Assembly (NCBI RefSeq): GCF_031760065.1 | Contig: NZ_CP134500.1 | Span: 5,580,001 to 5,644,000 of the forward strand | Length of the DNA stretch: 64,000 nt | Direction: 5' to 3' | Origin: Streptomyces durocortorensis | GTDB lineage: Bacteria > Actinomycetota > Actinomycetes > Streptomycetales > Streptomycetaceae | Shown here: positions 45,690 to 53,355 of the stretch, one piece after another | Numbering within the stretch: position 1 is the first letter of the stretch | Layout: every line of letters starts with the position of its first letter | Translations under genes and position numbers: made by a program | Notes under the pieces: generated by a model | Database searches by the model: none | What the model was told of the DNA's origin: nothing | Seen by the model: the letters and a program-made list of their open reading frames with translations, nothing else

Positions 45690-45737
45690 TGCTGTCTCGA
45701 TCACCTGCTGGACAGCCCACTTCGTGAAAGCGCGAGG

Positions 45738-46364
45738 CTAGAAACCACCCCCCGGGGTCGCGGCCTTGATCGCGGAGATGTCGAAGGTCAGCTTCACCTT
45801 GTCGCTGACCATCACGCCGCCGGTCTCCAGCGCCGCGTTCCAGGTCAGGCCCCAGTCGGAGCGCAGGATCTCGGCGCTGCCCTCGAAGCCGACGCGCTCG
45901 TTGCCGTAGACGTCGGTGGCGGAACCGTTGAAATCCAGGTCGATCGAGAGCGGGCGCGTGACGTCCTTGATGGTCAGGTCGCCGGTGATGCGGTACGCCT
46001 CGCCGCCCAGCTGCTCGGCCCGCGTGGAGCGGAAGGTCATGAGGGGGAACTTCTCGGCGTCGAAGAAGTCGCCGCTGACCAGGTGGCCGTCTCGGTCGGC
46101 GATGCCGGTGTCGACACTGGCGATCTTCACGTCGATGGCTGCGGTGGAGTTCGCCGGGTCGGTGCCGTCCAGGACCAGGGTGCCCTCGTGCTCACCGAAG
46201 GAGCCGCGCACATTGGTGACCATCGCGTGGCGCACCGTGAAGCCGATGCTGCTGTGCGCCGGGTCCAGGGTGTACGTGCCGGTCAGCGCGGCCAGCGCCG
46301 GGTCCACCGCGGGGGCTTCGGCGGCGACGGGGGCGGCGGTCGACTTGCGGGTGAACAGAGCCAT
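45738..46364 (-). CDS. YceI-family protein
   Basis: A 208-residue lipocalin-like protein of the YceI family, which binds isoprenoid-type lipids in a beta-barrel. Marks are GTYTLDPAHSSIGFTVRHAM, VRGSFGEHEGTLVLDG, FFDAEKFPLMTFRST and GDLTIKDVTRPLSIDLDFNG. There is no signal peptide, only an Ala-rich 25-residue N-terminus, so it is probably cytoplasmic as in other streptomycetes. AGGAGGAG precedes the ATG by two to four bases. Two GTTNAA-NN-TTNAAC sites lie upstream, so a MarR-type repressor elsewhere may control it. The IS ends at its stop codon. Confidence 0.9.
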   Translation of the reverse strand: MALFTRKSTAAPVAAEAPAVDPALAALTGTYTLDPAHSSIGFTVRHAMVTNVRGSFGEHEGTLVLDGTDPANSTAAIDVKIASVDTGIADRDGHLVSGDFFDAEKFPLMTFRSTRAEQLGGEAYRITGDLTIKDVTRPLSIDLDFNGSATDVYGNERVGFEGSAEILRSDWGLTWNAALETGGVMVSDKVKLTFDISAIKAATPGGGF

Positions 46365-46419
46365 GGCTCCTCCTCGGGGTGTCCTGCGGGGGCGGGATCG
46401 AACGGCTGCCGAAGATGTT

Positions 46420-46433
46420 GTTTAACCTTCAAC
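46420..46433. promoter_or_regulatory. MarR-type operator candidate 1 of yceI
   Basis: GTTTAACCTTCAAC, an imperfect palindrome of the form GTTNAA-NN-TTNAAC in an unusually AT-rich stretch 56 bases before the yceI start codon. Confidence 0.55.
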
Positions 46434-46456
46434 GAGAATGACTCTAACGCCATCTA

Positions 46457-46470
46457 GTTCAAAGTTCAAC
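46457..46470. promoter_or_regulatory. MarR-type operator candidate 2 of yceI
   Basis: GTTCAAAGTTCAAC, same pattern, 37 bp from the first site. It can also be read as a direct repeat AGTTCAA-AGTTCAA. Confidence 0.55.
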
Positions 46471-46586
46471 CTTTATGCCTCCGGGATCTCCGGGATCTCC
46501 GGGGCTCACTCTTCGCGCCTAGGACCGGCGGCTGCTGAACCCCGGCGCAGGCGCGGGTGGCCCCCGCCGGGAGCCGACCGCCGGTC

Positions 46587-47237
46587 TCACGGGATCGGTT
46601 CGGCGTCCGGCCCCTCCTGTTCCAGCAGCTCCCGGGCGAAGTCCTCCCACTGCGCGTACCGGTCCGGATGCGCGGACCCCTGGACCGCCTGGCACACGTC
46701 GCCCGGGGCCATCGACTCCCAGTCGTCGATCTGGAGCAGCCCCGGATTGGCGCTGGGCGAAGGCAGCCCGTAGAAGGACTTGGACGCGGTCGGCACGTGG
46801 GTGATCTGGGCCGGAGTGCCCCAGCCCATGCTGGGACGCTGCTGGAAGACGCCGAGCGAGTCGTGGTCGACCGGGGAGGTGTAGTTGACGAACTTCGACT
46901 CCTGCATCGCCGTCATCAGGGCGATCACCTGGGCTTCCGCGGAGAGGGCCGCACCCTTCCCAACGCCGATGACCGTACGGGCATGGGCCAGTTGCTCCCG
47001 ACCCAGGTCGGACGGGTCCGCGAAGGCCTCCCGCAGCTCGCTGTCCGGGGCCGCCTTGAGCAGATGGGCGGTGACCGTGCCCACCTCGCCGGTCGGAGGC
47101 AGCCCGTAACTCTGCTGGAAGTCCCGCAGGCCCTGAGCGCCAGGGGCCTGGGGGGCGGGTGACGGCGGCGGGGCGGGGTCCGCGTGTGCCGGGGCTGCCG
47201 CGGTGAGCAGGAATCCGGCGACGGTCACCGCGAGCAT
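46587..47237 (-). CDS. Secreted peptidoglycan-binding/lysozyme-like protein
   Basis: About 216 residues from the ATG at 47237. The hydrophobic segment MLAVTVAGFLLTAAAPAHA is the signal core; a true start slightly upstream is possible because the positive charges (RPKSLLLHR) lie before this ATG, in a repeat-rich zone. The mature protein has a PG-binding-1-like helix bundle (LRDFQQSYGLPPTGEVGTVT, about 30-60) and a domain with ALMTAMQESKF, DHDSLGVFQQRPSMGWGTPAQI and FYGLP that resembles lytic transglycosylase-like proteins common in streptomycetes. Role in cell wall turnover is inferred. It is convergent to nothing; a strong terminator is not evident. Confidence 0.7.
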   Translation of the reverse strand: MLAVTVAGFLLTAAAPAHADPAPPPSPAPQAPGAQGLRDFQQSYGLPPTGEVGTVTAHLLKAAPDSELREAFADPSDLGREQLAHARTVIGVGKGAALSAEAQVIALMTAMQESKFVNYTSPVDHDSLGVFQQRPSMGWGTPAQITHVPTASKSFYGLPSPSANPGLLQIDDWESMAPGDVCQAVQGSAHPDRYAQWEDFARELLEQEGPDAEPIP

Positions 47238-47273
47238 GCGGTGGAGGAGTAGGCTCTTCGGCCGATTCGTTCG

Positions 47274-47421
47274 CGTACGGACCTTTCCCGCACGGACCTC
47301 GACCGTACGGCCCCCTCGCGTACGGCCCCTTCCCGCACGGACCTCGCCCGTACGGCGCCCTCCCGCAGGAGCCTCTCCCGCACGGATCTCCCGCATACGG
47401 ATCATTCGCATACGGAACCGT
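47274..47421. repeat. Minisatellite of ~15-bp units before the peptidoglycan-active protein gene
   Basis: About ten imperfect units of the form CGYACGGNCCYCTCC start at 47274, 47289, 47304, 47319, 47334, 47349, 47364, 47379, 47392 and 47407. The 15-base spacing keeps frame, so a reading frame through it gives pentapeptide repeats rich in Gly, Arg, Pro, Tyr and Cys. Confidence 0.85.
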
Positions 47422-47566
47422 CCCGAGGTGCCGTCGCGAAGTCAAGAACGTCCCACACCGTGTCAATCAATGAGGTATCGACCAAAGGCCACTGCGACTG
47501 GACATGCGAGTGCCCCCGCCCGGACGGACAGGGGCACCGGGCCTGCGGGCCTGCGGGCCCGGCCCG

Positions 47567-48793
47567 TCAGGACCCCACGCTGAGCGTGAACCGGCGCGGG
47601 TTCCCGTCGTGTGCCGCGCCCGAGACGTCCGGCTCGCCGTCCGGGCGGACGTCGTCGTACGGGAAGGCGTAACCGATCGGGCTGTTCGCGTGGACCACCC
47701 GGGACCAGTGGTTGGTCACCGCCGCCCTGTAGTAGTCCGCCGTCGACGTGCCGTTCGGCTGGCTCGGGTGGCTCAGCATGATCGAGCGGTTGAATCCCGC
47801 CGCCAGCCGGGCCAGGATCGCCTTCTTGTCGTCGGAGTCGCCCGGGTTGTTGGTGAACGGGCCGTGGTTGCAGGTGAAGATGTCCTTCGACTCCGGCTTG
47901 GTGAACGTGTGGCCGCCCTCGAACGTGAGGACGTCCCCGCTCACCCGGCCCGCCCGCGAGCCCCGGCCGCCCTGGAGGTCGATGCGTAGGTCCTCGGAGC
48001 GGTACTTCGCCCACACCTCGTCGATCTGAGCGGCGAAGAGGTCCCGGAACGGCATCTCGGCCGGGCGGTCGAAGTACGGGGCCATGATGTTCTGCGGCGA
48101 GACGACCCGCAGGACGCTGCCGCCGTCGCCCCGGGTGATCAGCCTGTCCCAGGGCTGCCCGTCGGCGGCGGCCTGGGCGGTGAGGTCGTCGGCGATCCGC
48201 CGCACCGCGCCGTCCGGGAGCGGGGCCACCGTGTGCGTACCGTCGCCCTCCAGCGTGATGCCGATCGGCAGGGCGGTCACCAGGTCCACGTAGCTGATGT
48301 TGGAGTACAGCTGCTCCGTGTTGAACGTGAACTCGCAGAAGGACCAGGTGCGCCCGTGGTTCGGGTCCGAGGGCGTCGCGAAGGCGGGCTCCACCAGCGC
48401 GGGGCCCGGGTTGAGGTAGAAGTCCAGCTTGTCGTCGCGGGCGAAGTAGACCCGTGCCCCGTACATCCGCGGCAGGGTCAGCACGACCGGGCCCGCACCC
48501 GCGGACTTGAGCGGGATCGCGCAGTCGACGGGCAGGGGGGTCTGCGGGGCGCCGGGGGAGTCGGGTCGGTAGACCTCGCCGTTCGGCCGCAGCAGCAGCC
48601 AGCGGCCGGTGCCCAGCTCGTGGCCGGTGACGTACGCGTGCACCGTGCCCGGCAGCGACGTGTTCTCCAGCGCCAGTTCACAGGTCGCTGGGGCCGCGGA
48701 GGCGCGCGGGCCGAGAGCGGTTCCCCAGGCGGGGTAGGTCAGCGCCGAGGCCGTGGCGGCGGCGCCGGTCAGGAACATTCTGCGCGAAATCAC
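47567..48793 (-). CDS. Tat-exported GH64 endo-beta-1,3-glucanase
   Basis: A 408-residue enzyme from GTG 48793, seven bases after GGGAG. The N-terminus ISRRMFLTGAAATASALTYP is a twin-arginine signal. The family 64 core cleaves beta-1,3-glucan to laminaripentaose; the catalytic pair of the S. matensis enzyme (Glu154/Asp170) matches Glu of SFCEFTF and Asp of SYVDLVTA, 16 residues apart. Other marks are the cysteine pair and TFTKPESKDIFTCNHGPF near the C-terminus. It ends at 47567. A GAGAGCGCTCTC palindrome lies 145 bases upstream, linking it to the GH3/GH1/transporter locus by regulation. Confidence 0.92.
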   Translation of the reverse strand: MISRRMFLTGAAATASALTYPAWGTALGPRASAAPATCELALENTSLPGTVHAYVTGHELGTGRWLLLRPNGEVYRPDSPGAPQTPLPVDCAIPLKSAGAGPVVLTLPRMYGARVYFARDDKLDFYLNPGPALVEPAFATPSDPNHGRTWSFCEFTFNTEQLYSNISYVDLVTALPIGITLEGDGTHTVAPLPDGAVRRIADDLTAQAAADGQPWDRLITRGDGGSVLRVVSPQNIMAPYFDRPAEMPFRDLFAAQIDEVWAKYRSEDLRIDLQGGRGSRAGRVSGDVLTFEGGHTFTKPESKDIFTCNHGPFTNNPGDSDDKKAILARLAAGFNRSIMLSHPSQPNGTSTADYYRAAVTNHWSRVVHANSPIGYAFPYDDVRPDGEPDVSGAAHDGNPRRFTLSVGS

Positions 48794-48937
48794 GAGGGAG
48801 CTCCCTGGGTGTGTGGGGGCGCAGGCCGGGCGGTGTGTGGGGGAGAGAGGTGGGAGAGGTGGGGGGTGCCGGACCGTGGGGGTGCCTGCGGTGCGCACCA
48901 CTCTCGCGAGGCCCGGGGCGAGCGTCAAGACTTGTGA

Positions 48938-48953
48938 CTGAGAGCGCTCTCAG
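48938..48953. promoter_or_regulatory. Perfect 16-bp palindrome, CebR/LacI-type operator
   Basis: CTGAGAGCGCTCTCAG, with the GAGCGCTC core of CebR-like sites, 10 bases upstream of the GH64 -35 candidate. It shares GAGAGCGCTC with the site at the GH3 start codon. Confidence 0.7.
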
Positions 48954-49163
48954 AAATTCAGGGTCTTCACAACTCGACGCCGGGAAGCGGCACTTGCCGG
49001 AACCGAGCGGGCGTGAAGCGTGGCCACCCGGAAGTGGCCCGGAACAAGAGGTGAACGAACTCCCGGTCCGGCCCGCCGGCTCCCCGCTCCGGCCCGCTCA
49101 CCACCCACTTGGACTTACGCACCGGGGTTGTTGGACGGAGTCGGCCCCCGGAGCCGAAGTTCG

Positions 49164-49193
49164 TTGACGGTGTCCCGACACGGCGGCTACTCA
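49164..49193 (+). promoter_or_regulatory. Weak promoter candidate of the GH101 gene
   Basis: TTGACG (49164-49169), 18-base spacer, TACTCA (49188-49193), which would start transcription at about the ATG (49200). Confidence 0.35.
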
Positions 49194-49199
49194 GGGGCC

Positions 49200-52100
49200 A
49201 TGTCGCCAAGATGCCCCTCCGTCGGCCTGGTCGCCGTCGCCTCAGCAGCCGTTCTGGCGCTCGTGGGGACCGCCCTCCCCGCCGCAGCCGCCGATCCGTC
49301 CCCCGCACCGGCCGGGGCTGCGAAGCCCAGCGGCTCCGCCACCATCGGCTCCCCCCAGCTCTCGGTCGCCGTCGGCGACGACTTCCCGCGCGTCCTCTCG
49401 TACACCGACAGGGCAAGTGGCAAGCGGCTCCTGGGCTCCACCCGGCCGGTCACCGCCGTCACCCTCAACGGCACGGCCCACCCGGTGAAGCTCAAGAGCG
49501 CGCCGAAGGTCACCGGCTCCGCCGCCCGCTACACCCTCGCCTTCGACGGGCTCCCGGGCGTCGAGATCGACGCCTCGCTGACCGTCTCCGGGCGGGCCGC
49601 CACGTTCAAGGTGACCGCCGTCCGGGACACCGCCGCCTTCCGGGTCGGCACGATCGGCATCCCGGGGCACGACCTCATCTCCGTCGGCTCCGCCGAGGCC
49701 GGGGCCGCCACCGCGTTCACCACGCTCGACCCGGACTCCACCCGGACCGCCGACCGGTTCGCGAAGGTCACCGGGCAGACACGCCCCGACGCCGCGCCCG
49801 TCGGGGCCAGTTACGCGATCCTCAACACCGGCTCGCTGGCCGCCGCGATCGAGTCCAACTCCTCGTACGACAAGCCCTCCGGCCCCACCGGCGGTGACGA
49901 CGCCCGCTTCTGGCACCAGGCGCGCGCCGAGGAGGGCGGCGGCGTCCGGGTCGGCGTCTGGTCCGGACAGTGGACCTACCGGGGCGAGGGCGCGCCGAAG
50001 CCCGAGAGCGGCGAGAACCTGCCATGGGCCAAGGTCGTCATCACCCCGGACGCCAACGGCGACAAGACCGTCGACTGGCAGGACGGGGCCATCGCCTTCC
50101 GCTCCATCGGCGTCACCGCGCCCGGCAGCGAGGACACCGCGAAGCGGGTCGTGACCCACATCCCGTTCAACTTCGCCAGCCAGGCCACGCACCCCTTCCT
50201 GCGCACCCTCGACGACGTCAAGCGGATCTCCAAGGCCACCGACGGCCTCGGCCAGCTCGCCGTCCTCAAGGGGTACGGCTCCGAGGGCCACGACTCCGCC
50301 CACCCGGACTACGGAGGCAACTACAACAAGCGGGCGGGCGGGCTGAAGGACCTCAACACCCTGCTCAGGAAAGGCGAGAAGTGGGGTGCCACCTTCGGCG
50401 TCCACGTCAACGCCACCGAGTCCTACCCGGAGGCCAACGCCTTCAGCGAGCAGCTCGTCGACAAGACCAAGCCCGGCTGGAACTGGCTCAACCAGAGCTA
50501 CTACATCGACCAGCGCCGCGACATCAACAGCGGGGACCTGGAGAAGCGCTTCCAGCAGCTGCGCGACGAGACCGACCGGAACCTCAGCTTCCTCTACATC
50601 GACGTCTACTACTCCCACGGCTGGATCGCCGACAAGACCATCCAGTCCGTGCAGAAGCAGGGCTGGACCGTCGGTACCGAGTGGTCCGACAAGTTCGAGC
50701 GCGCCTCGCTCTGGTCGCACTGGGCCAACGACCTCAACTACGGCGGGGCCACCAACAAGGGCCTGAACTCGCAGATCATCCGGTTCATCCGCAACGGTGA
50801 GAAGGACATCTGGAACGATCACCCGGTCCTCGGCCAGAGCGCCCTGGAGGACTTCGAGGGCTGGACCGGCGAGACCGACTGGAACGCCTTCACCGCCAAC
50901 ATCTGGCAGAAGAACCTGCCCGCGAAGTACCTTCAGCAGCAGAGGATCACCCGCTGGGACGGCGACGACATCACCTTCACCGGCGGGGTGCGCGGCACGG
51001 TCGAGGACGGGAAGCGGACCTTCTACGAGCAGGGCCGCAAGGTGCTCAGCGGCACCGGCTACCTGCTGCCGTGGGACGCGGGCAAGAAGCTCTACCACTA
51101 CAGCGAGACCGGCGGCACCAGCAGCTGGGAGGTGCCCGGCAAGGGGCCGTACACCGTCTATGAACTGAGCGACAACGGCCGCGAGAAGGTCGCCACCGTC
51201 CGTCCGGTGAACGGGAAGATCACGCTCACCGCCACCGCCGGGCAGCCGTACGTCCTCTACCACGCCCGTGCCCCGAAGGAAGCCGCCGCCGACTGGGGGC
51301 AGGGCACGCACCTGAAGGACCCCGGCTTCAACGACCGTGCCCTGAAAGGCTGGAAGAAGACCGGCACCGCCGTACGGCACACCGACGAGCAGGGGCGCAA
51401 CAGCGCCGCCCTCTCCGGCCCCGCCCAGGCCGCCCTCTCCCAGACCGTCACAGGCCTCAAGCCCGGCAAGCGCTACACCGCCTCCGCCCTCATCGAGGTC
51501 GAGCCGGGCAGGACCCGGCGTACGGTGCTGAGCGCGGGCGGGACGTCGGTCGCCGTCGACCGTTCCACGGTGAAGGACCACGTCGCCGCATCCGACTGGC
51601 ACGGCACCTACTTCCAGCGCGCCAAGGTCAACTTCACCGCCCCCGCGAACGGCCGCACCACCCTGCGGATCGCGGCGGCCGCGGGCAGCGGGGCGAGGGT
51701 CCGCGCCGATGACGTACGGATCGTGCAGAACGCCCCCGCGACCCGGCCCGGCACGGTGGTGTACGAGGACTTCGAGGCGGTCGACCAGGGCTGGGGCCCC
51801 TTCCTCAAGGGCGACGCGGGCGGCTCCACCGACCCCCGCACCAGCATCTCCCAGCTCCACGCCCCGTACACCCAGTCCGGCTGGAACGGGAAGCTGATCG
51901 ACGACGTGCTCGGGGGCGGAGAGTCCCTGAAGTCCCATGAGGAGAACACCGGGCTGGTCCACCGGACCGCCCCCTGGACCGTCCCCATGAAGGACGGCCA
52001 CCGTTACAAGGTGGAGTTCGCCTACCAGTCCAGCCACGCCGGGGCCTACAGCTGGGTCGACGGCTACGACCGGGTCGCGGGCGGCAGGGCCACCTCCACG

Positions 52101-53069
52101 GAGACCCGCTCCACCCCCATCGGACAGCAGCGCACCACCGGCCACTTCAGCCGGACGCTCACCGCGGGCTGCGGCGACACCTGGACCGGGCTGCGCAAGA
52201 GGGCCGGAGCACCCGAGGGCGCGGACTTCGTGCTCGACGACTTCACCGTCACCGACCTGGGCCCGGCCCCCGCGGGGCAGGAGGCCGTCTGCGGCACGCT
52301 CGACGTGGCCGCCGACGCGGAGACCCTGGAGCCGGGGGCCGCGAACACGGTCAAGGCGACCTTCGGCAACGACGAGGCGACGGCCGCCACGGGCGTGCGG
52401 CTCGCGCTGACCGTGCCCGAGGGGTGGCGGGCCGAGCCTGCGGGCCCGGTCGCCTTCGACACGGTCGCCCCGGGCGCGAAGGTCACCGGCAGCTGGCGGG
52501 TCACCCCGCCGGCCGACGCCCCCTACGCGACGTACCAGCTGGAGGCGAAGGTCACGTACGCCGTCGAGGGCGCCGGGCGCACGCTCGGCGCGGGGACCTC
52601 CGTCCGCACCCTCCCGCCGCCGCCCACCGAGGACAGCTGGGCCAGTGACCTCGACTGGACGGCCTCGCGGAACGGCTGGGGGCCCGTCGAGCGCGACCTG
52701 TCCAACGGGGAGACCGGCACCGGTGACGGGGGCCCACTGAAGATCGGCGGGGTCGCGTACGCCAAGGGGCTGGGCACCCACGCCCCGGCGAAGATCCGCT
52801 ACTACCTGGGCGGGAAGTGCGCCTCCTTCACCGCCGAGGTGGGCGTGGACGACGTCCAGGCCACCCGGGGGAGTGTGCGGTTCTCGGTCACCGCCGACGG
52901 TACGGAGAGGGTGAAGTCGCCGGTGCTGGGTGCCGCCGATCCGGCCTGGCAGCTCGCCGCCGACATCACCGGCGCGAAGTACGTCGAACTGATCGTCGAC
53001 GACGCCGGTGACGGCAACGGCAACGACCACGCCGACTGGGGCAACGCCCGTTTCCACTGCGGAAGTTGA
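49200..53069 (+). CDS. Secreted GH101 endo-alpha-N-acetylgalactosaminidase
   Basis: A 1289-residue exported enzyme that releases the core-1 disaccharide (Gal-beta-1,3-GalNAc) from Ser/Thr of mucin-type glycoproteins. The signal peptide ends near residue 33 (ALPAAAA). The catalytic barrel has nucleophile Asp468 in LSFLYIDVYYSHGW and acid/base Glu494 in TVGTEWSDKF, matching the S. pneumoniae pair; HVNATESYPEANAF and WANDLNYGGATNKG are also family marks. C-terminal modules: a galactose-binding-like domain (about 700-840, DPGFNDRALKGWKKTG), another beta-sandwich (850-1020), a NEW3-like domain (about 1035-1130) and an NPCBM domain (about 1145-1289, YAKGLGTHAPAKIRYYLGG). ATG 49200 is chosen for its signal peptide. 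Confidence 0.92.
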   Translation: MSPRCPSVGLVAVASAAVLALVGTALPAAAADPSPAPAGAAKPSGSATIGSPQLSVAVGDDFPRVLSYTDRASGKRLLGSTRPVTAVTLNGTAHPVKLKSAPKVTGSAARYTLAFDGLPGVEIDASLTVSGRAATFKVTAVRDTAAFRVGTIGIPGHDLISVGSAEAGAATAFTTLDPDSTRTADRFAKVTGQTRPDAAPVGASYAILNTGSLAAAIESNSSYDKPSGPTGGDDARFWHQARAEEGGGVRVGVWSGQWTYRGEGAPKPESGENLPWAKVVITPDANGDKTVDWQDGAIAFRSIGVTAPGSEDTAKRVVTHIPFNFASQATHPFLRTLDDVKRISKATDGLGQLAVLKGYGSEGHDSAHPDYGGNYNKRAGGLKDLNTLLRKGEKWGATFGVHVNATESYPEANAFSEQLVDKTKPGWNWLNQSYYIDQRRDINSGDLEKRFQQLRDETDRNLSFLYIDVYYSHGWIADKTIQSVQKQGWTVGTEWSDKFERASLWSHWANDLNYGGATNKGLNSQIIRFIRNGEKDIWNDHPVLGQSALEDFEGWTGETDWNAFTANIWQKNLPAKYLQQQRITRWDGDDITFTGGVRGTVEDGKRTFYEQGRKVLSGTGYLLPWDAGKKLYHYSETGGTSSWEVPGKGPYTVYELSDNGREKVATVRPVNGKITLTATAGQPYVLYHARAPKEAAADWGQGTHLKDPGFNDRALKGWKKTGTAVRHTDEQGRNSAALSGPAQAALSQTVTGLKPGKRYTASALIEVEPGRTRRTVLSAGGTSVAVDRSTVKDHVAASDWHGTYFQRAKVNFTAPANGRTTLRIAAAAGSGARVRADDVRIVQNAPATRPGTVVYEDFEAVDQGWGPFLKGDAGGSTDPRTSISQLHAPYTQSGWNGKLIDDVLGGGESLKSHEENTGLVHRTAPWTVPMKDGHRYKVEFAYQSSHAGAYSWVDGYDRVAGGRATSTETRSTPIGQQRTTGHFSRTLTAGCGDTWTGLRKRAGAPEGADFVLDDFTVTDLGPAPAGQEAVCGTLDVAADAETLEPGAANTVKATFGNDEATAATGVRLALTVPEGWRAEPAGPVAFDTVAPGAKVTGSWRVTPPADAPYATYQLEAKVTYAVEGAGRTLGAGTSVRTLPPPPTEDSWASDLDWTASRNGWGPVERDLSNGETGTGDGGPLKIGGVAYAKGLGTHAPAKIRYYLGGKCASFTAEVGVDDVQATRGSVRFSVTADGTERVKSPVLGAADPAWQLAADITGAKYVELIVDDAGDGNGNDHADWGNARFHCGS

Positions 53070-53089
53070 CGCAGAGGGGCGATACGGGG

Positions 53090-53119
53090 AGGGGCGGCGC
53101 CGGAACCGGAGCCGCCCCT
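53090..53119 (+). terminator. Terminator after GH101
   Basis: Perfect 9-bp stem AGGGGCGGC/GCCGCCCCT with a 12-nt loop, followed by TC. Confidence 0.75.
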
Positions 53120-53355
53120 TCGGCCTTTCGCCCCGGAGCGCTGGGCCATACTGGGGGGAGCTCGGCGGCCCCCTCTGTGCCGTGTGGCCCACCGCACACC
53201 TTCCCTTTGTGGGGTCTCTACAATGCAAGGCGGCGTTTCGCTGGTGGATCGCCTGCATGGTGCAACGGTTCTGTCCACTCCCACCACGAAACCGGGCGGG
53301 AGACTGTACGGAGTCGACGGCACGATTTCTGGGTCCGGGTTCGTAGGGTCAGTAC

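Larger units (their letters stand above)
44082..45737 (-). mobile_element. IS1380-like insertion sequence (defective)
   Basis: About 1656 bases with a broken IS1380-type transposase on the minus strand. Candidate terminal inverted repeats are CCTCGATCTTTCGTGACG at 44082 and, on the other strand from 45737, CCTCGCGCTTTCACGAAG; they match in CCTCG and CTTTC at the same spacing. No target duplication is evident (left flank TTTAA, right flank CTAGA). The ends touch the immunity stop codon and the yceI stop codon. Confidence 0.6.
48794..49199. other. Regulatory region between divergent GH64 and GH101
   Basis: Holds the 16-bp palindrome at 48938-48953 and, for the minus strand, TTGACG (complement of 48923-48928) as a -35 candidate. 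For GH101, TTGACG lies at 49164-49169. No gene is seen. Confidence 0.55.

Noticed and set aside
49242..53258. Very long open frame on the minus strand opposite GH101
   Set aside because: It is the GC-rich mirror of a real gene: Gly/Val/Asp/Arg-rich, no domain, no ribosome binding site, and the plus-strand protein has catalytic motifs.
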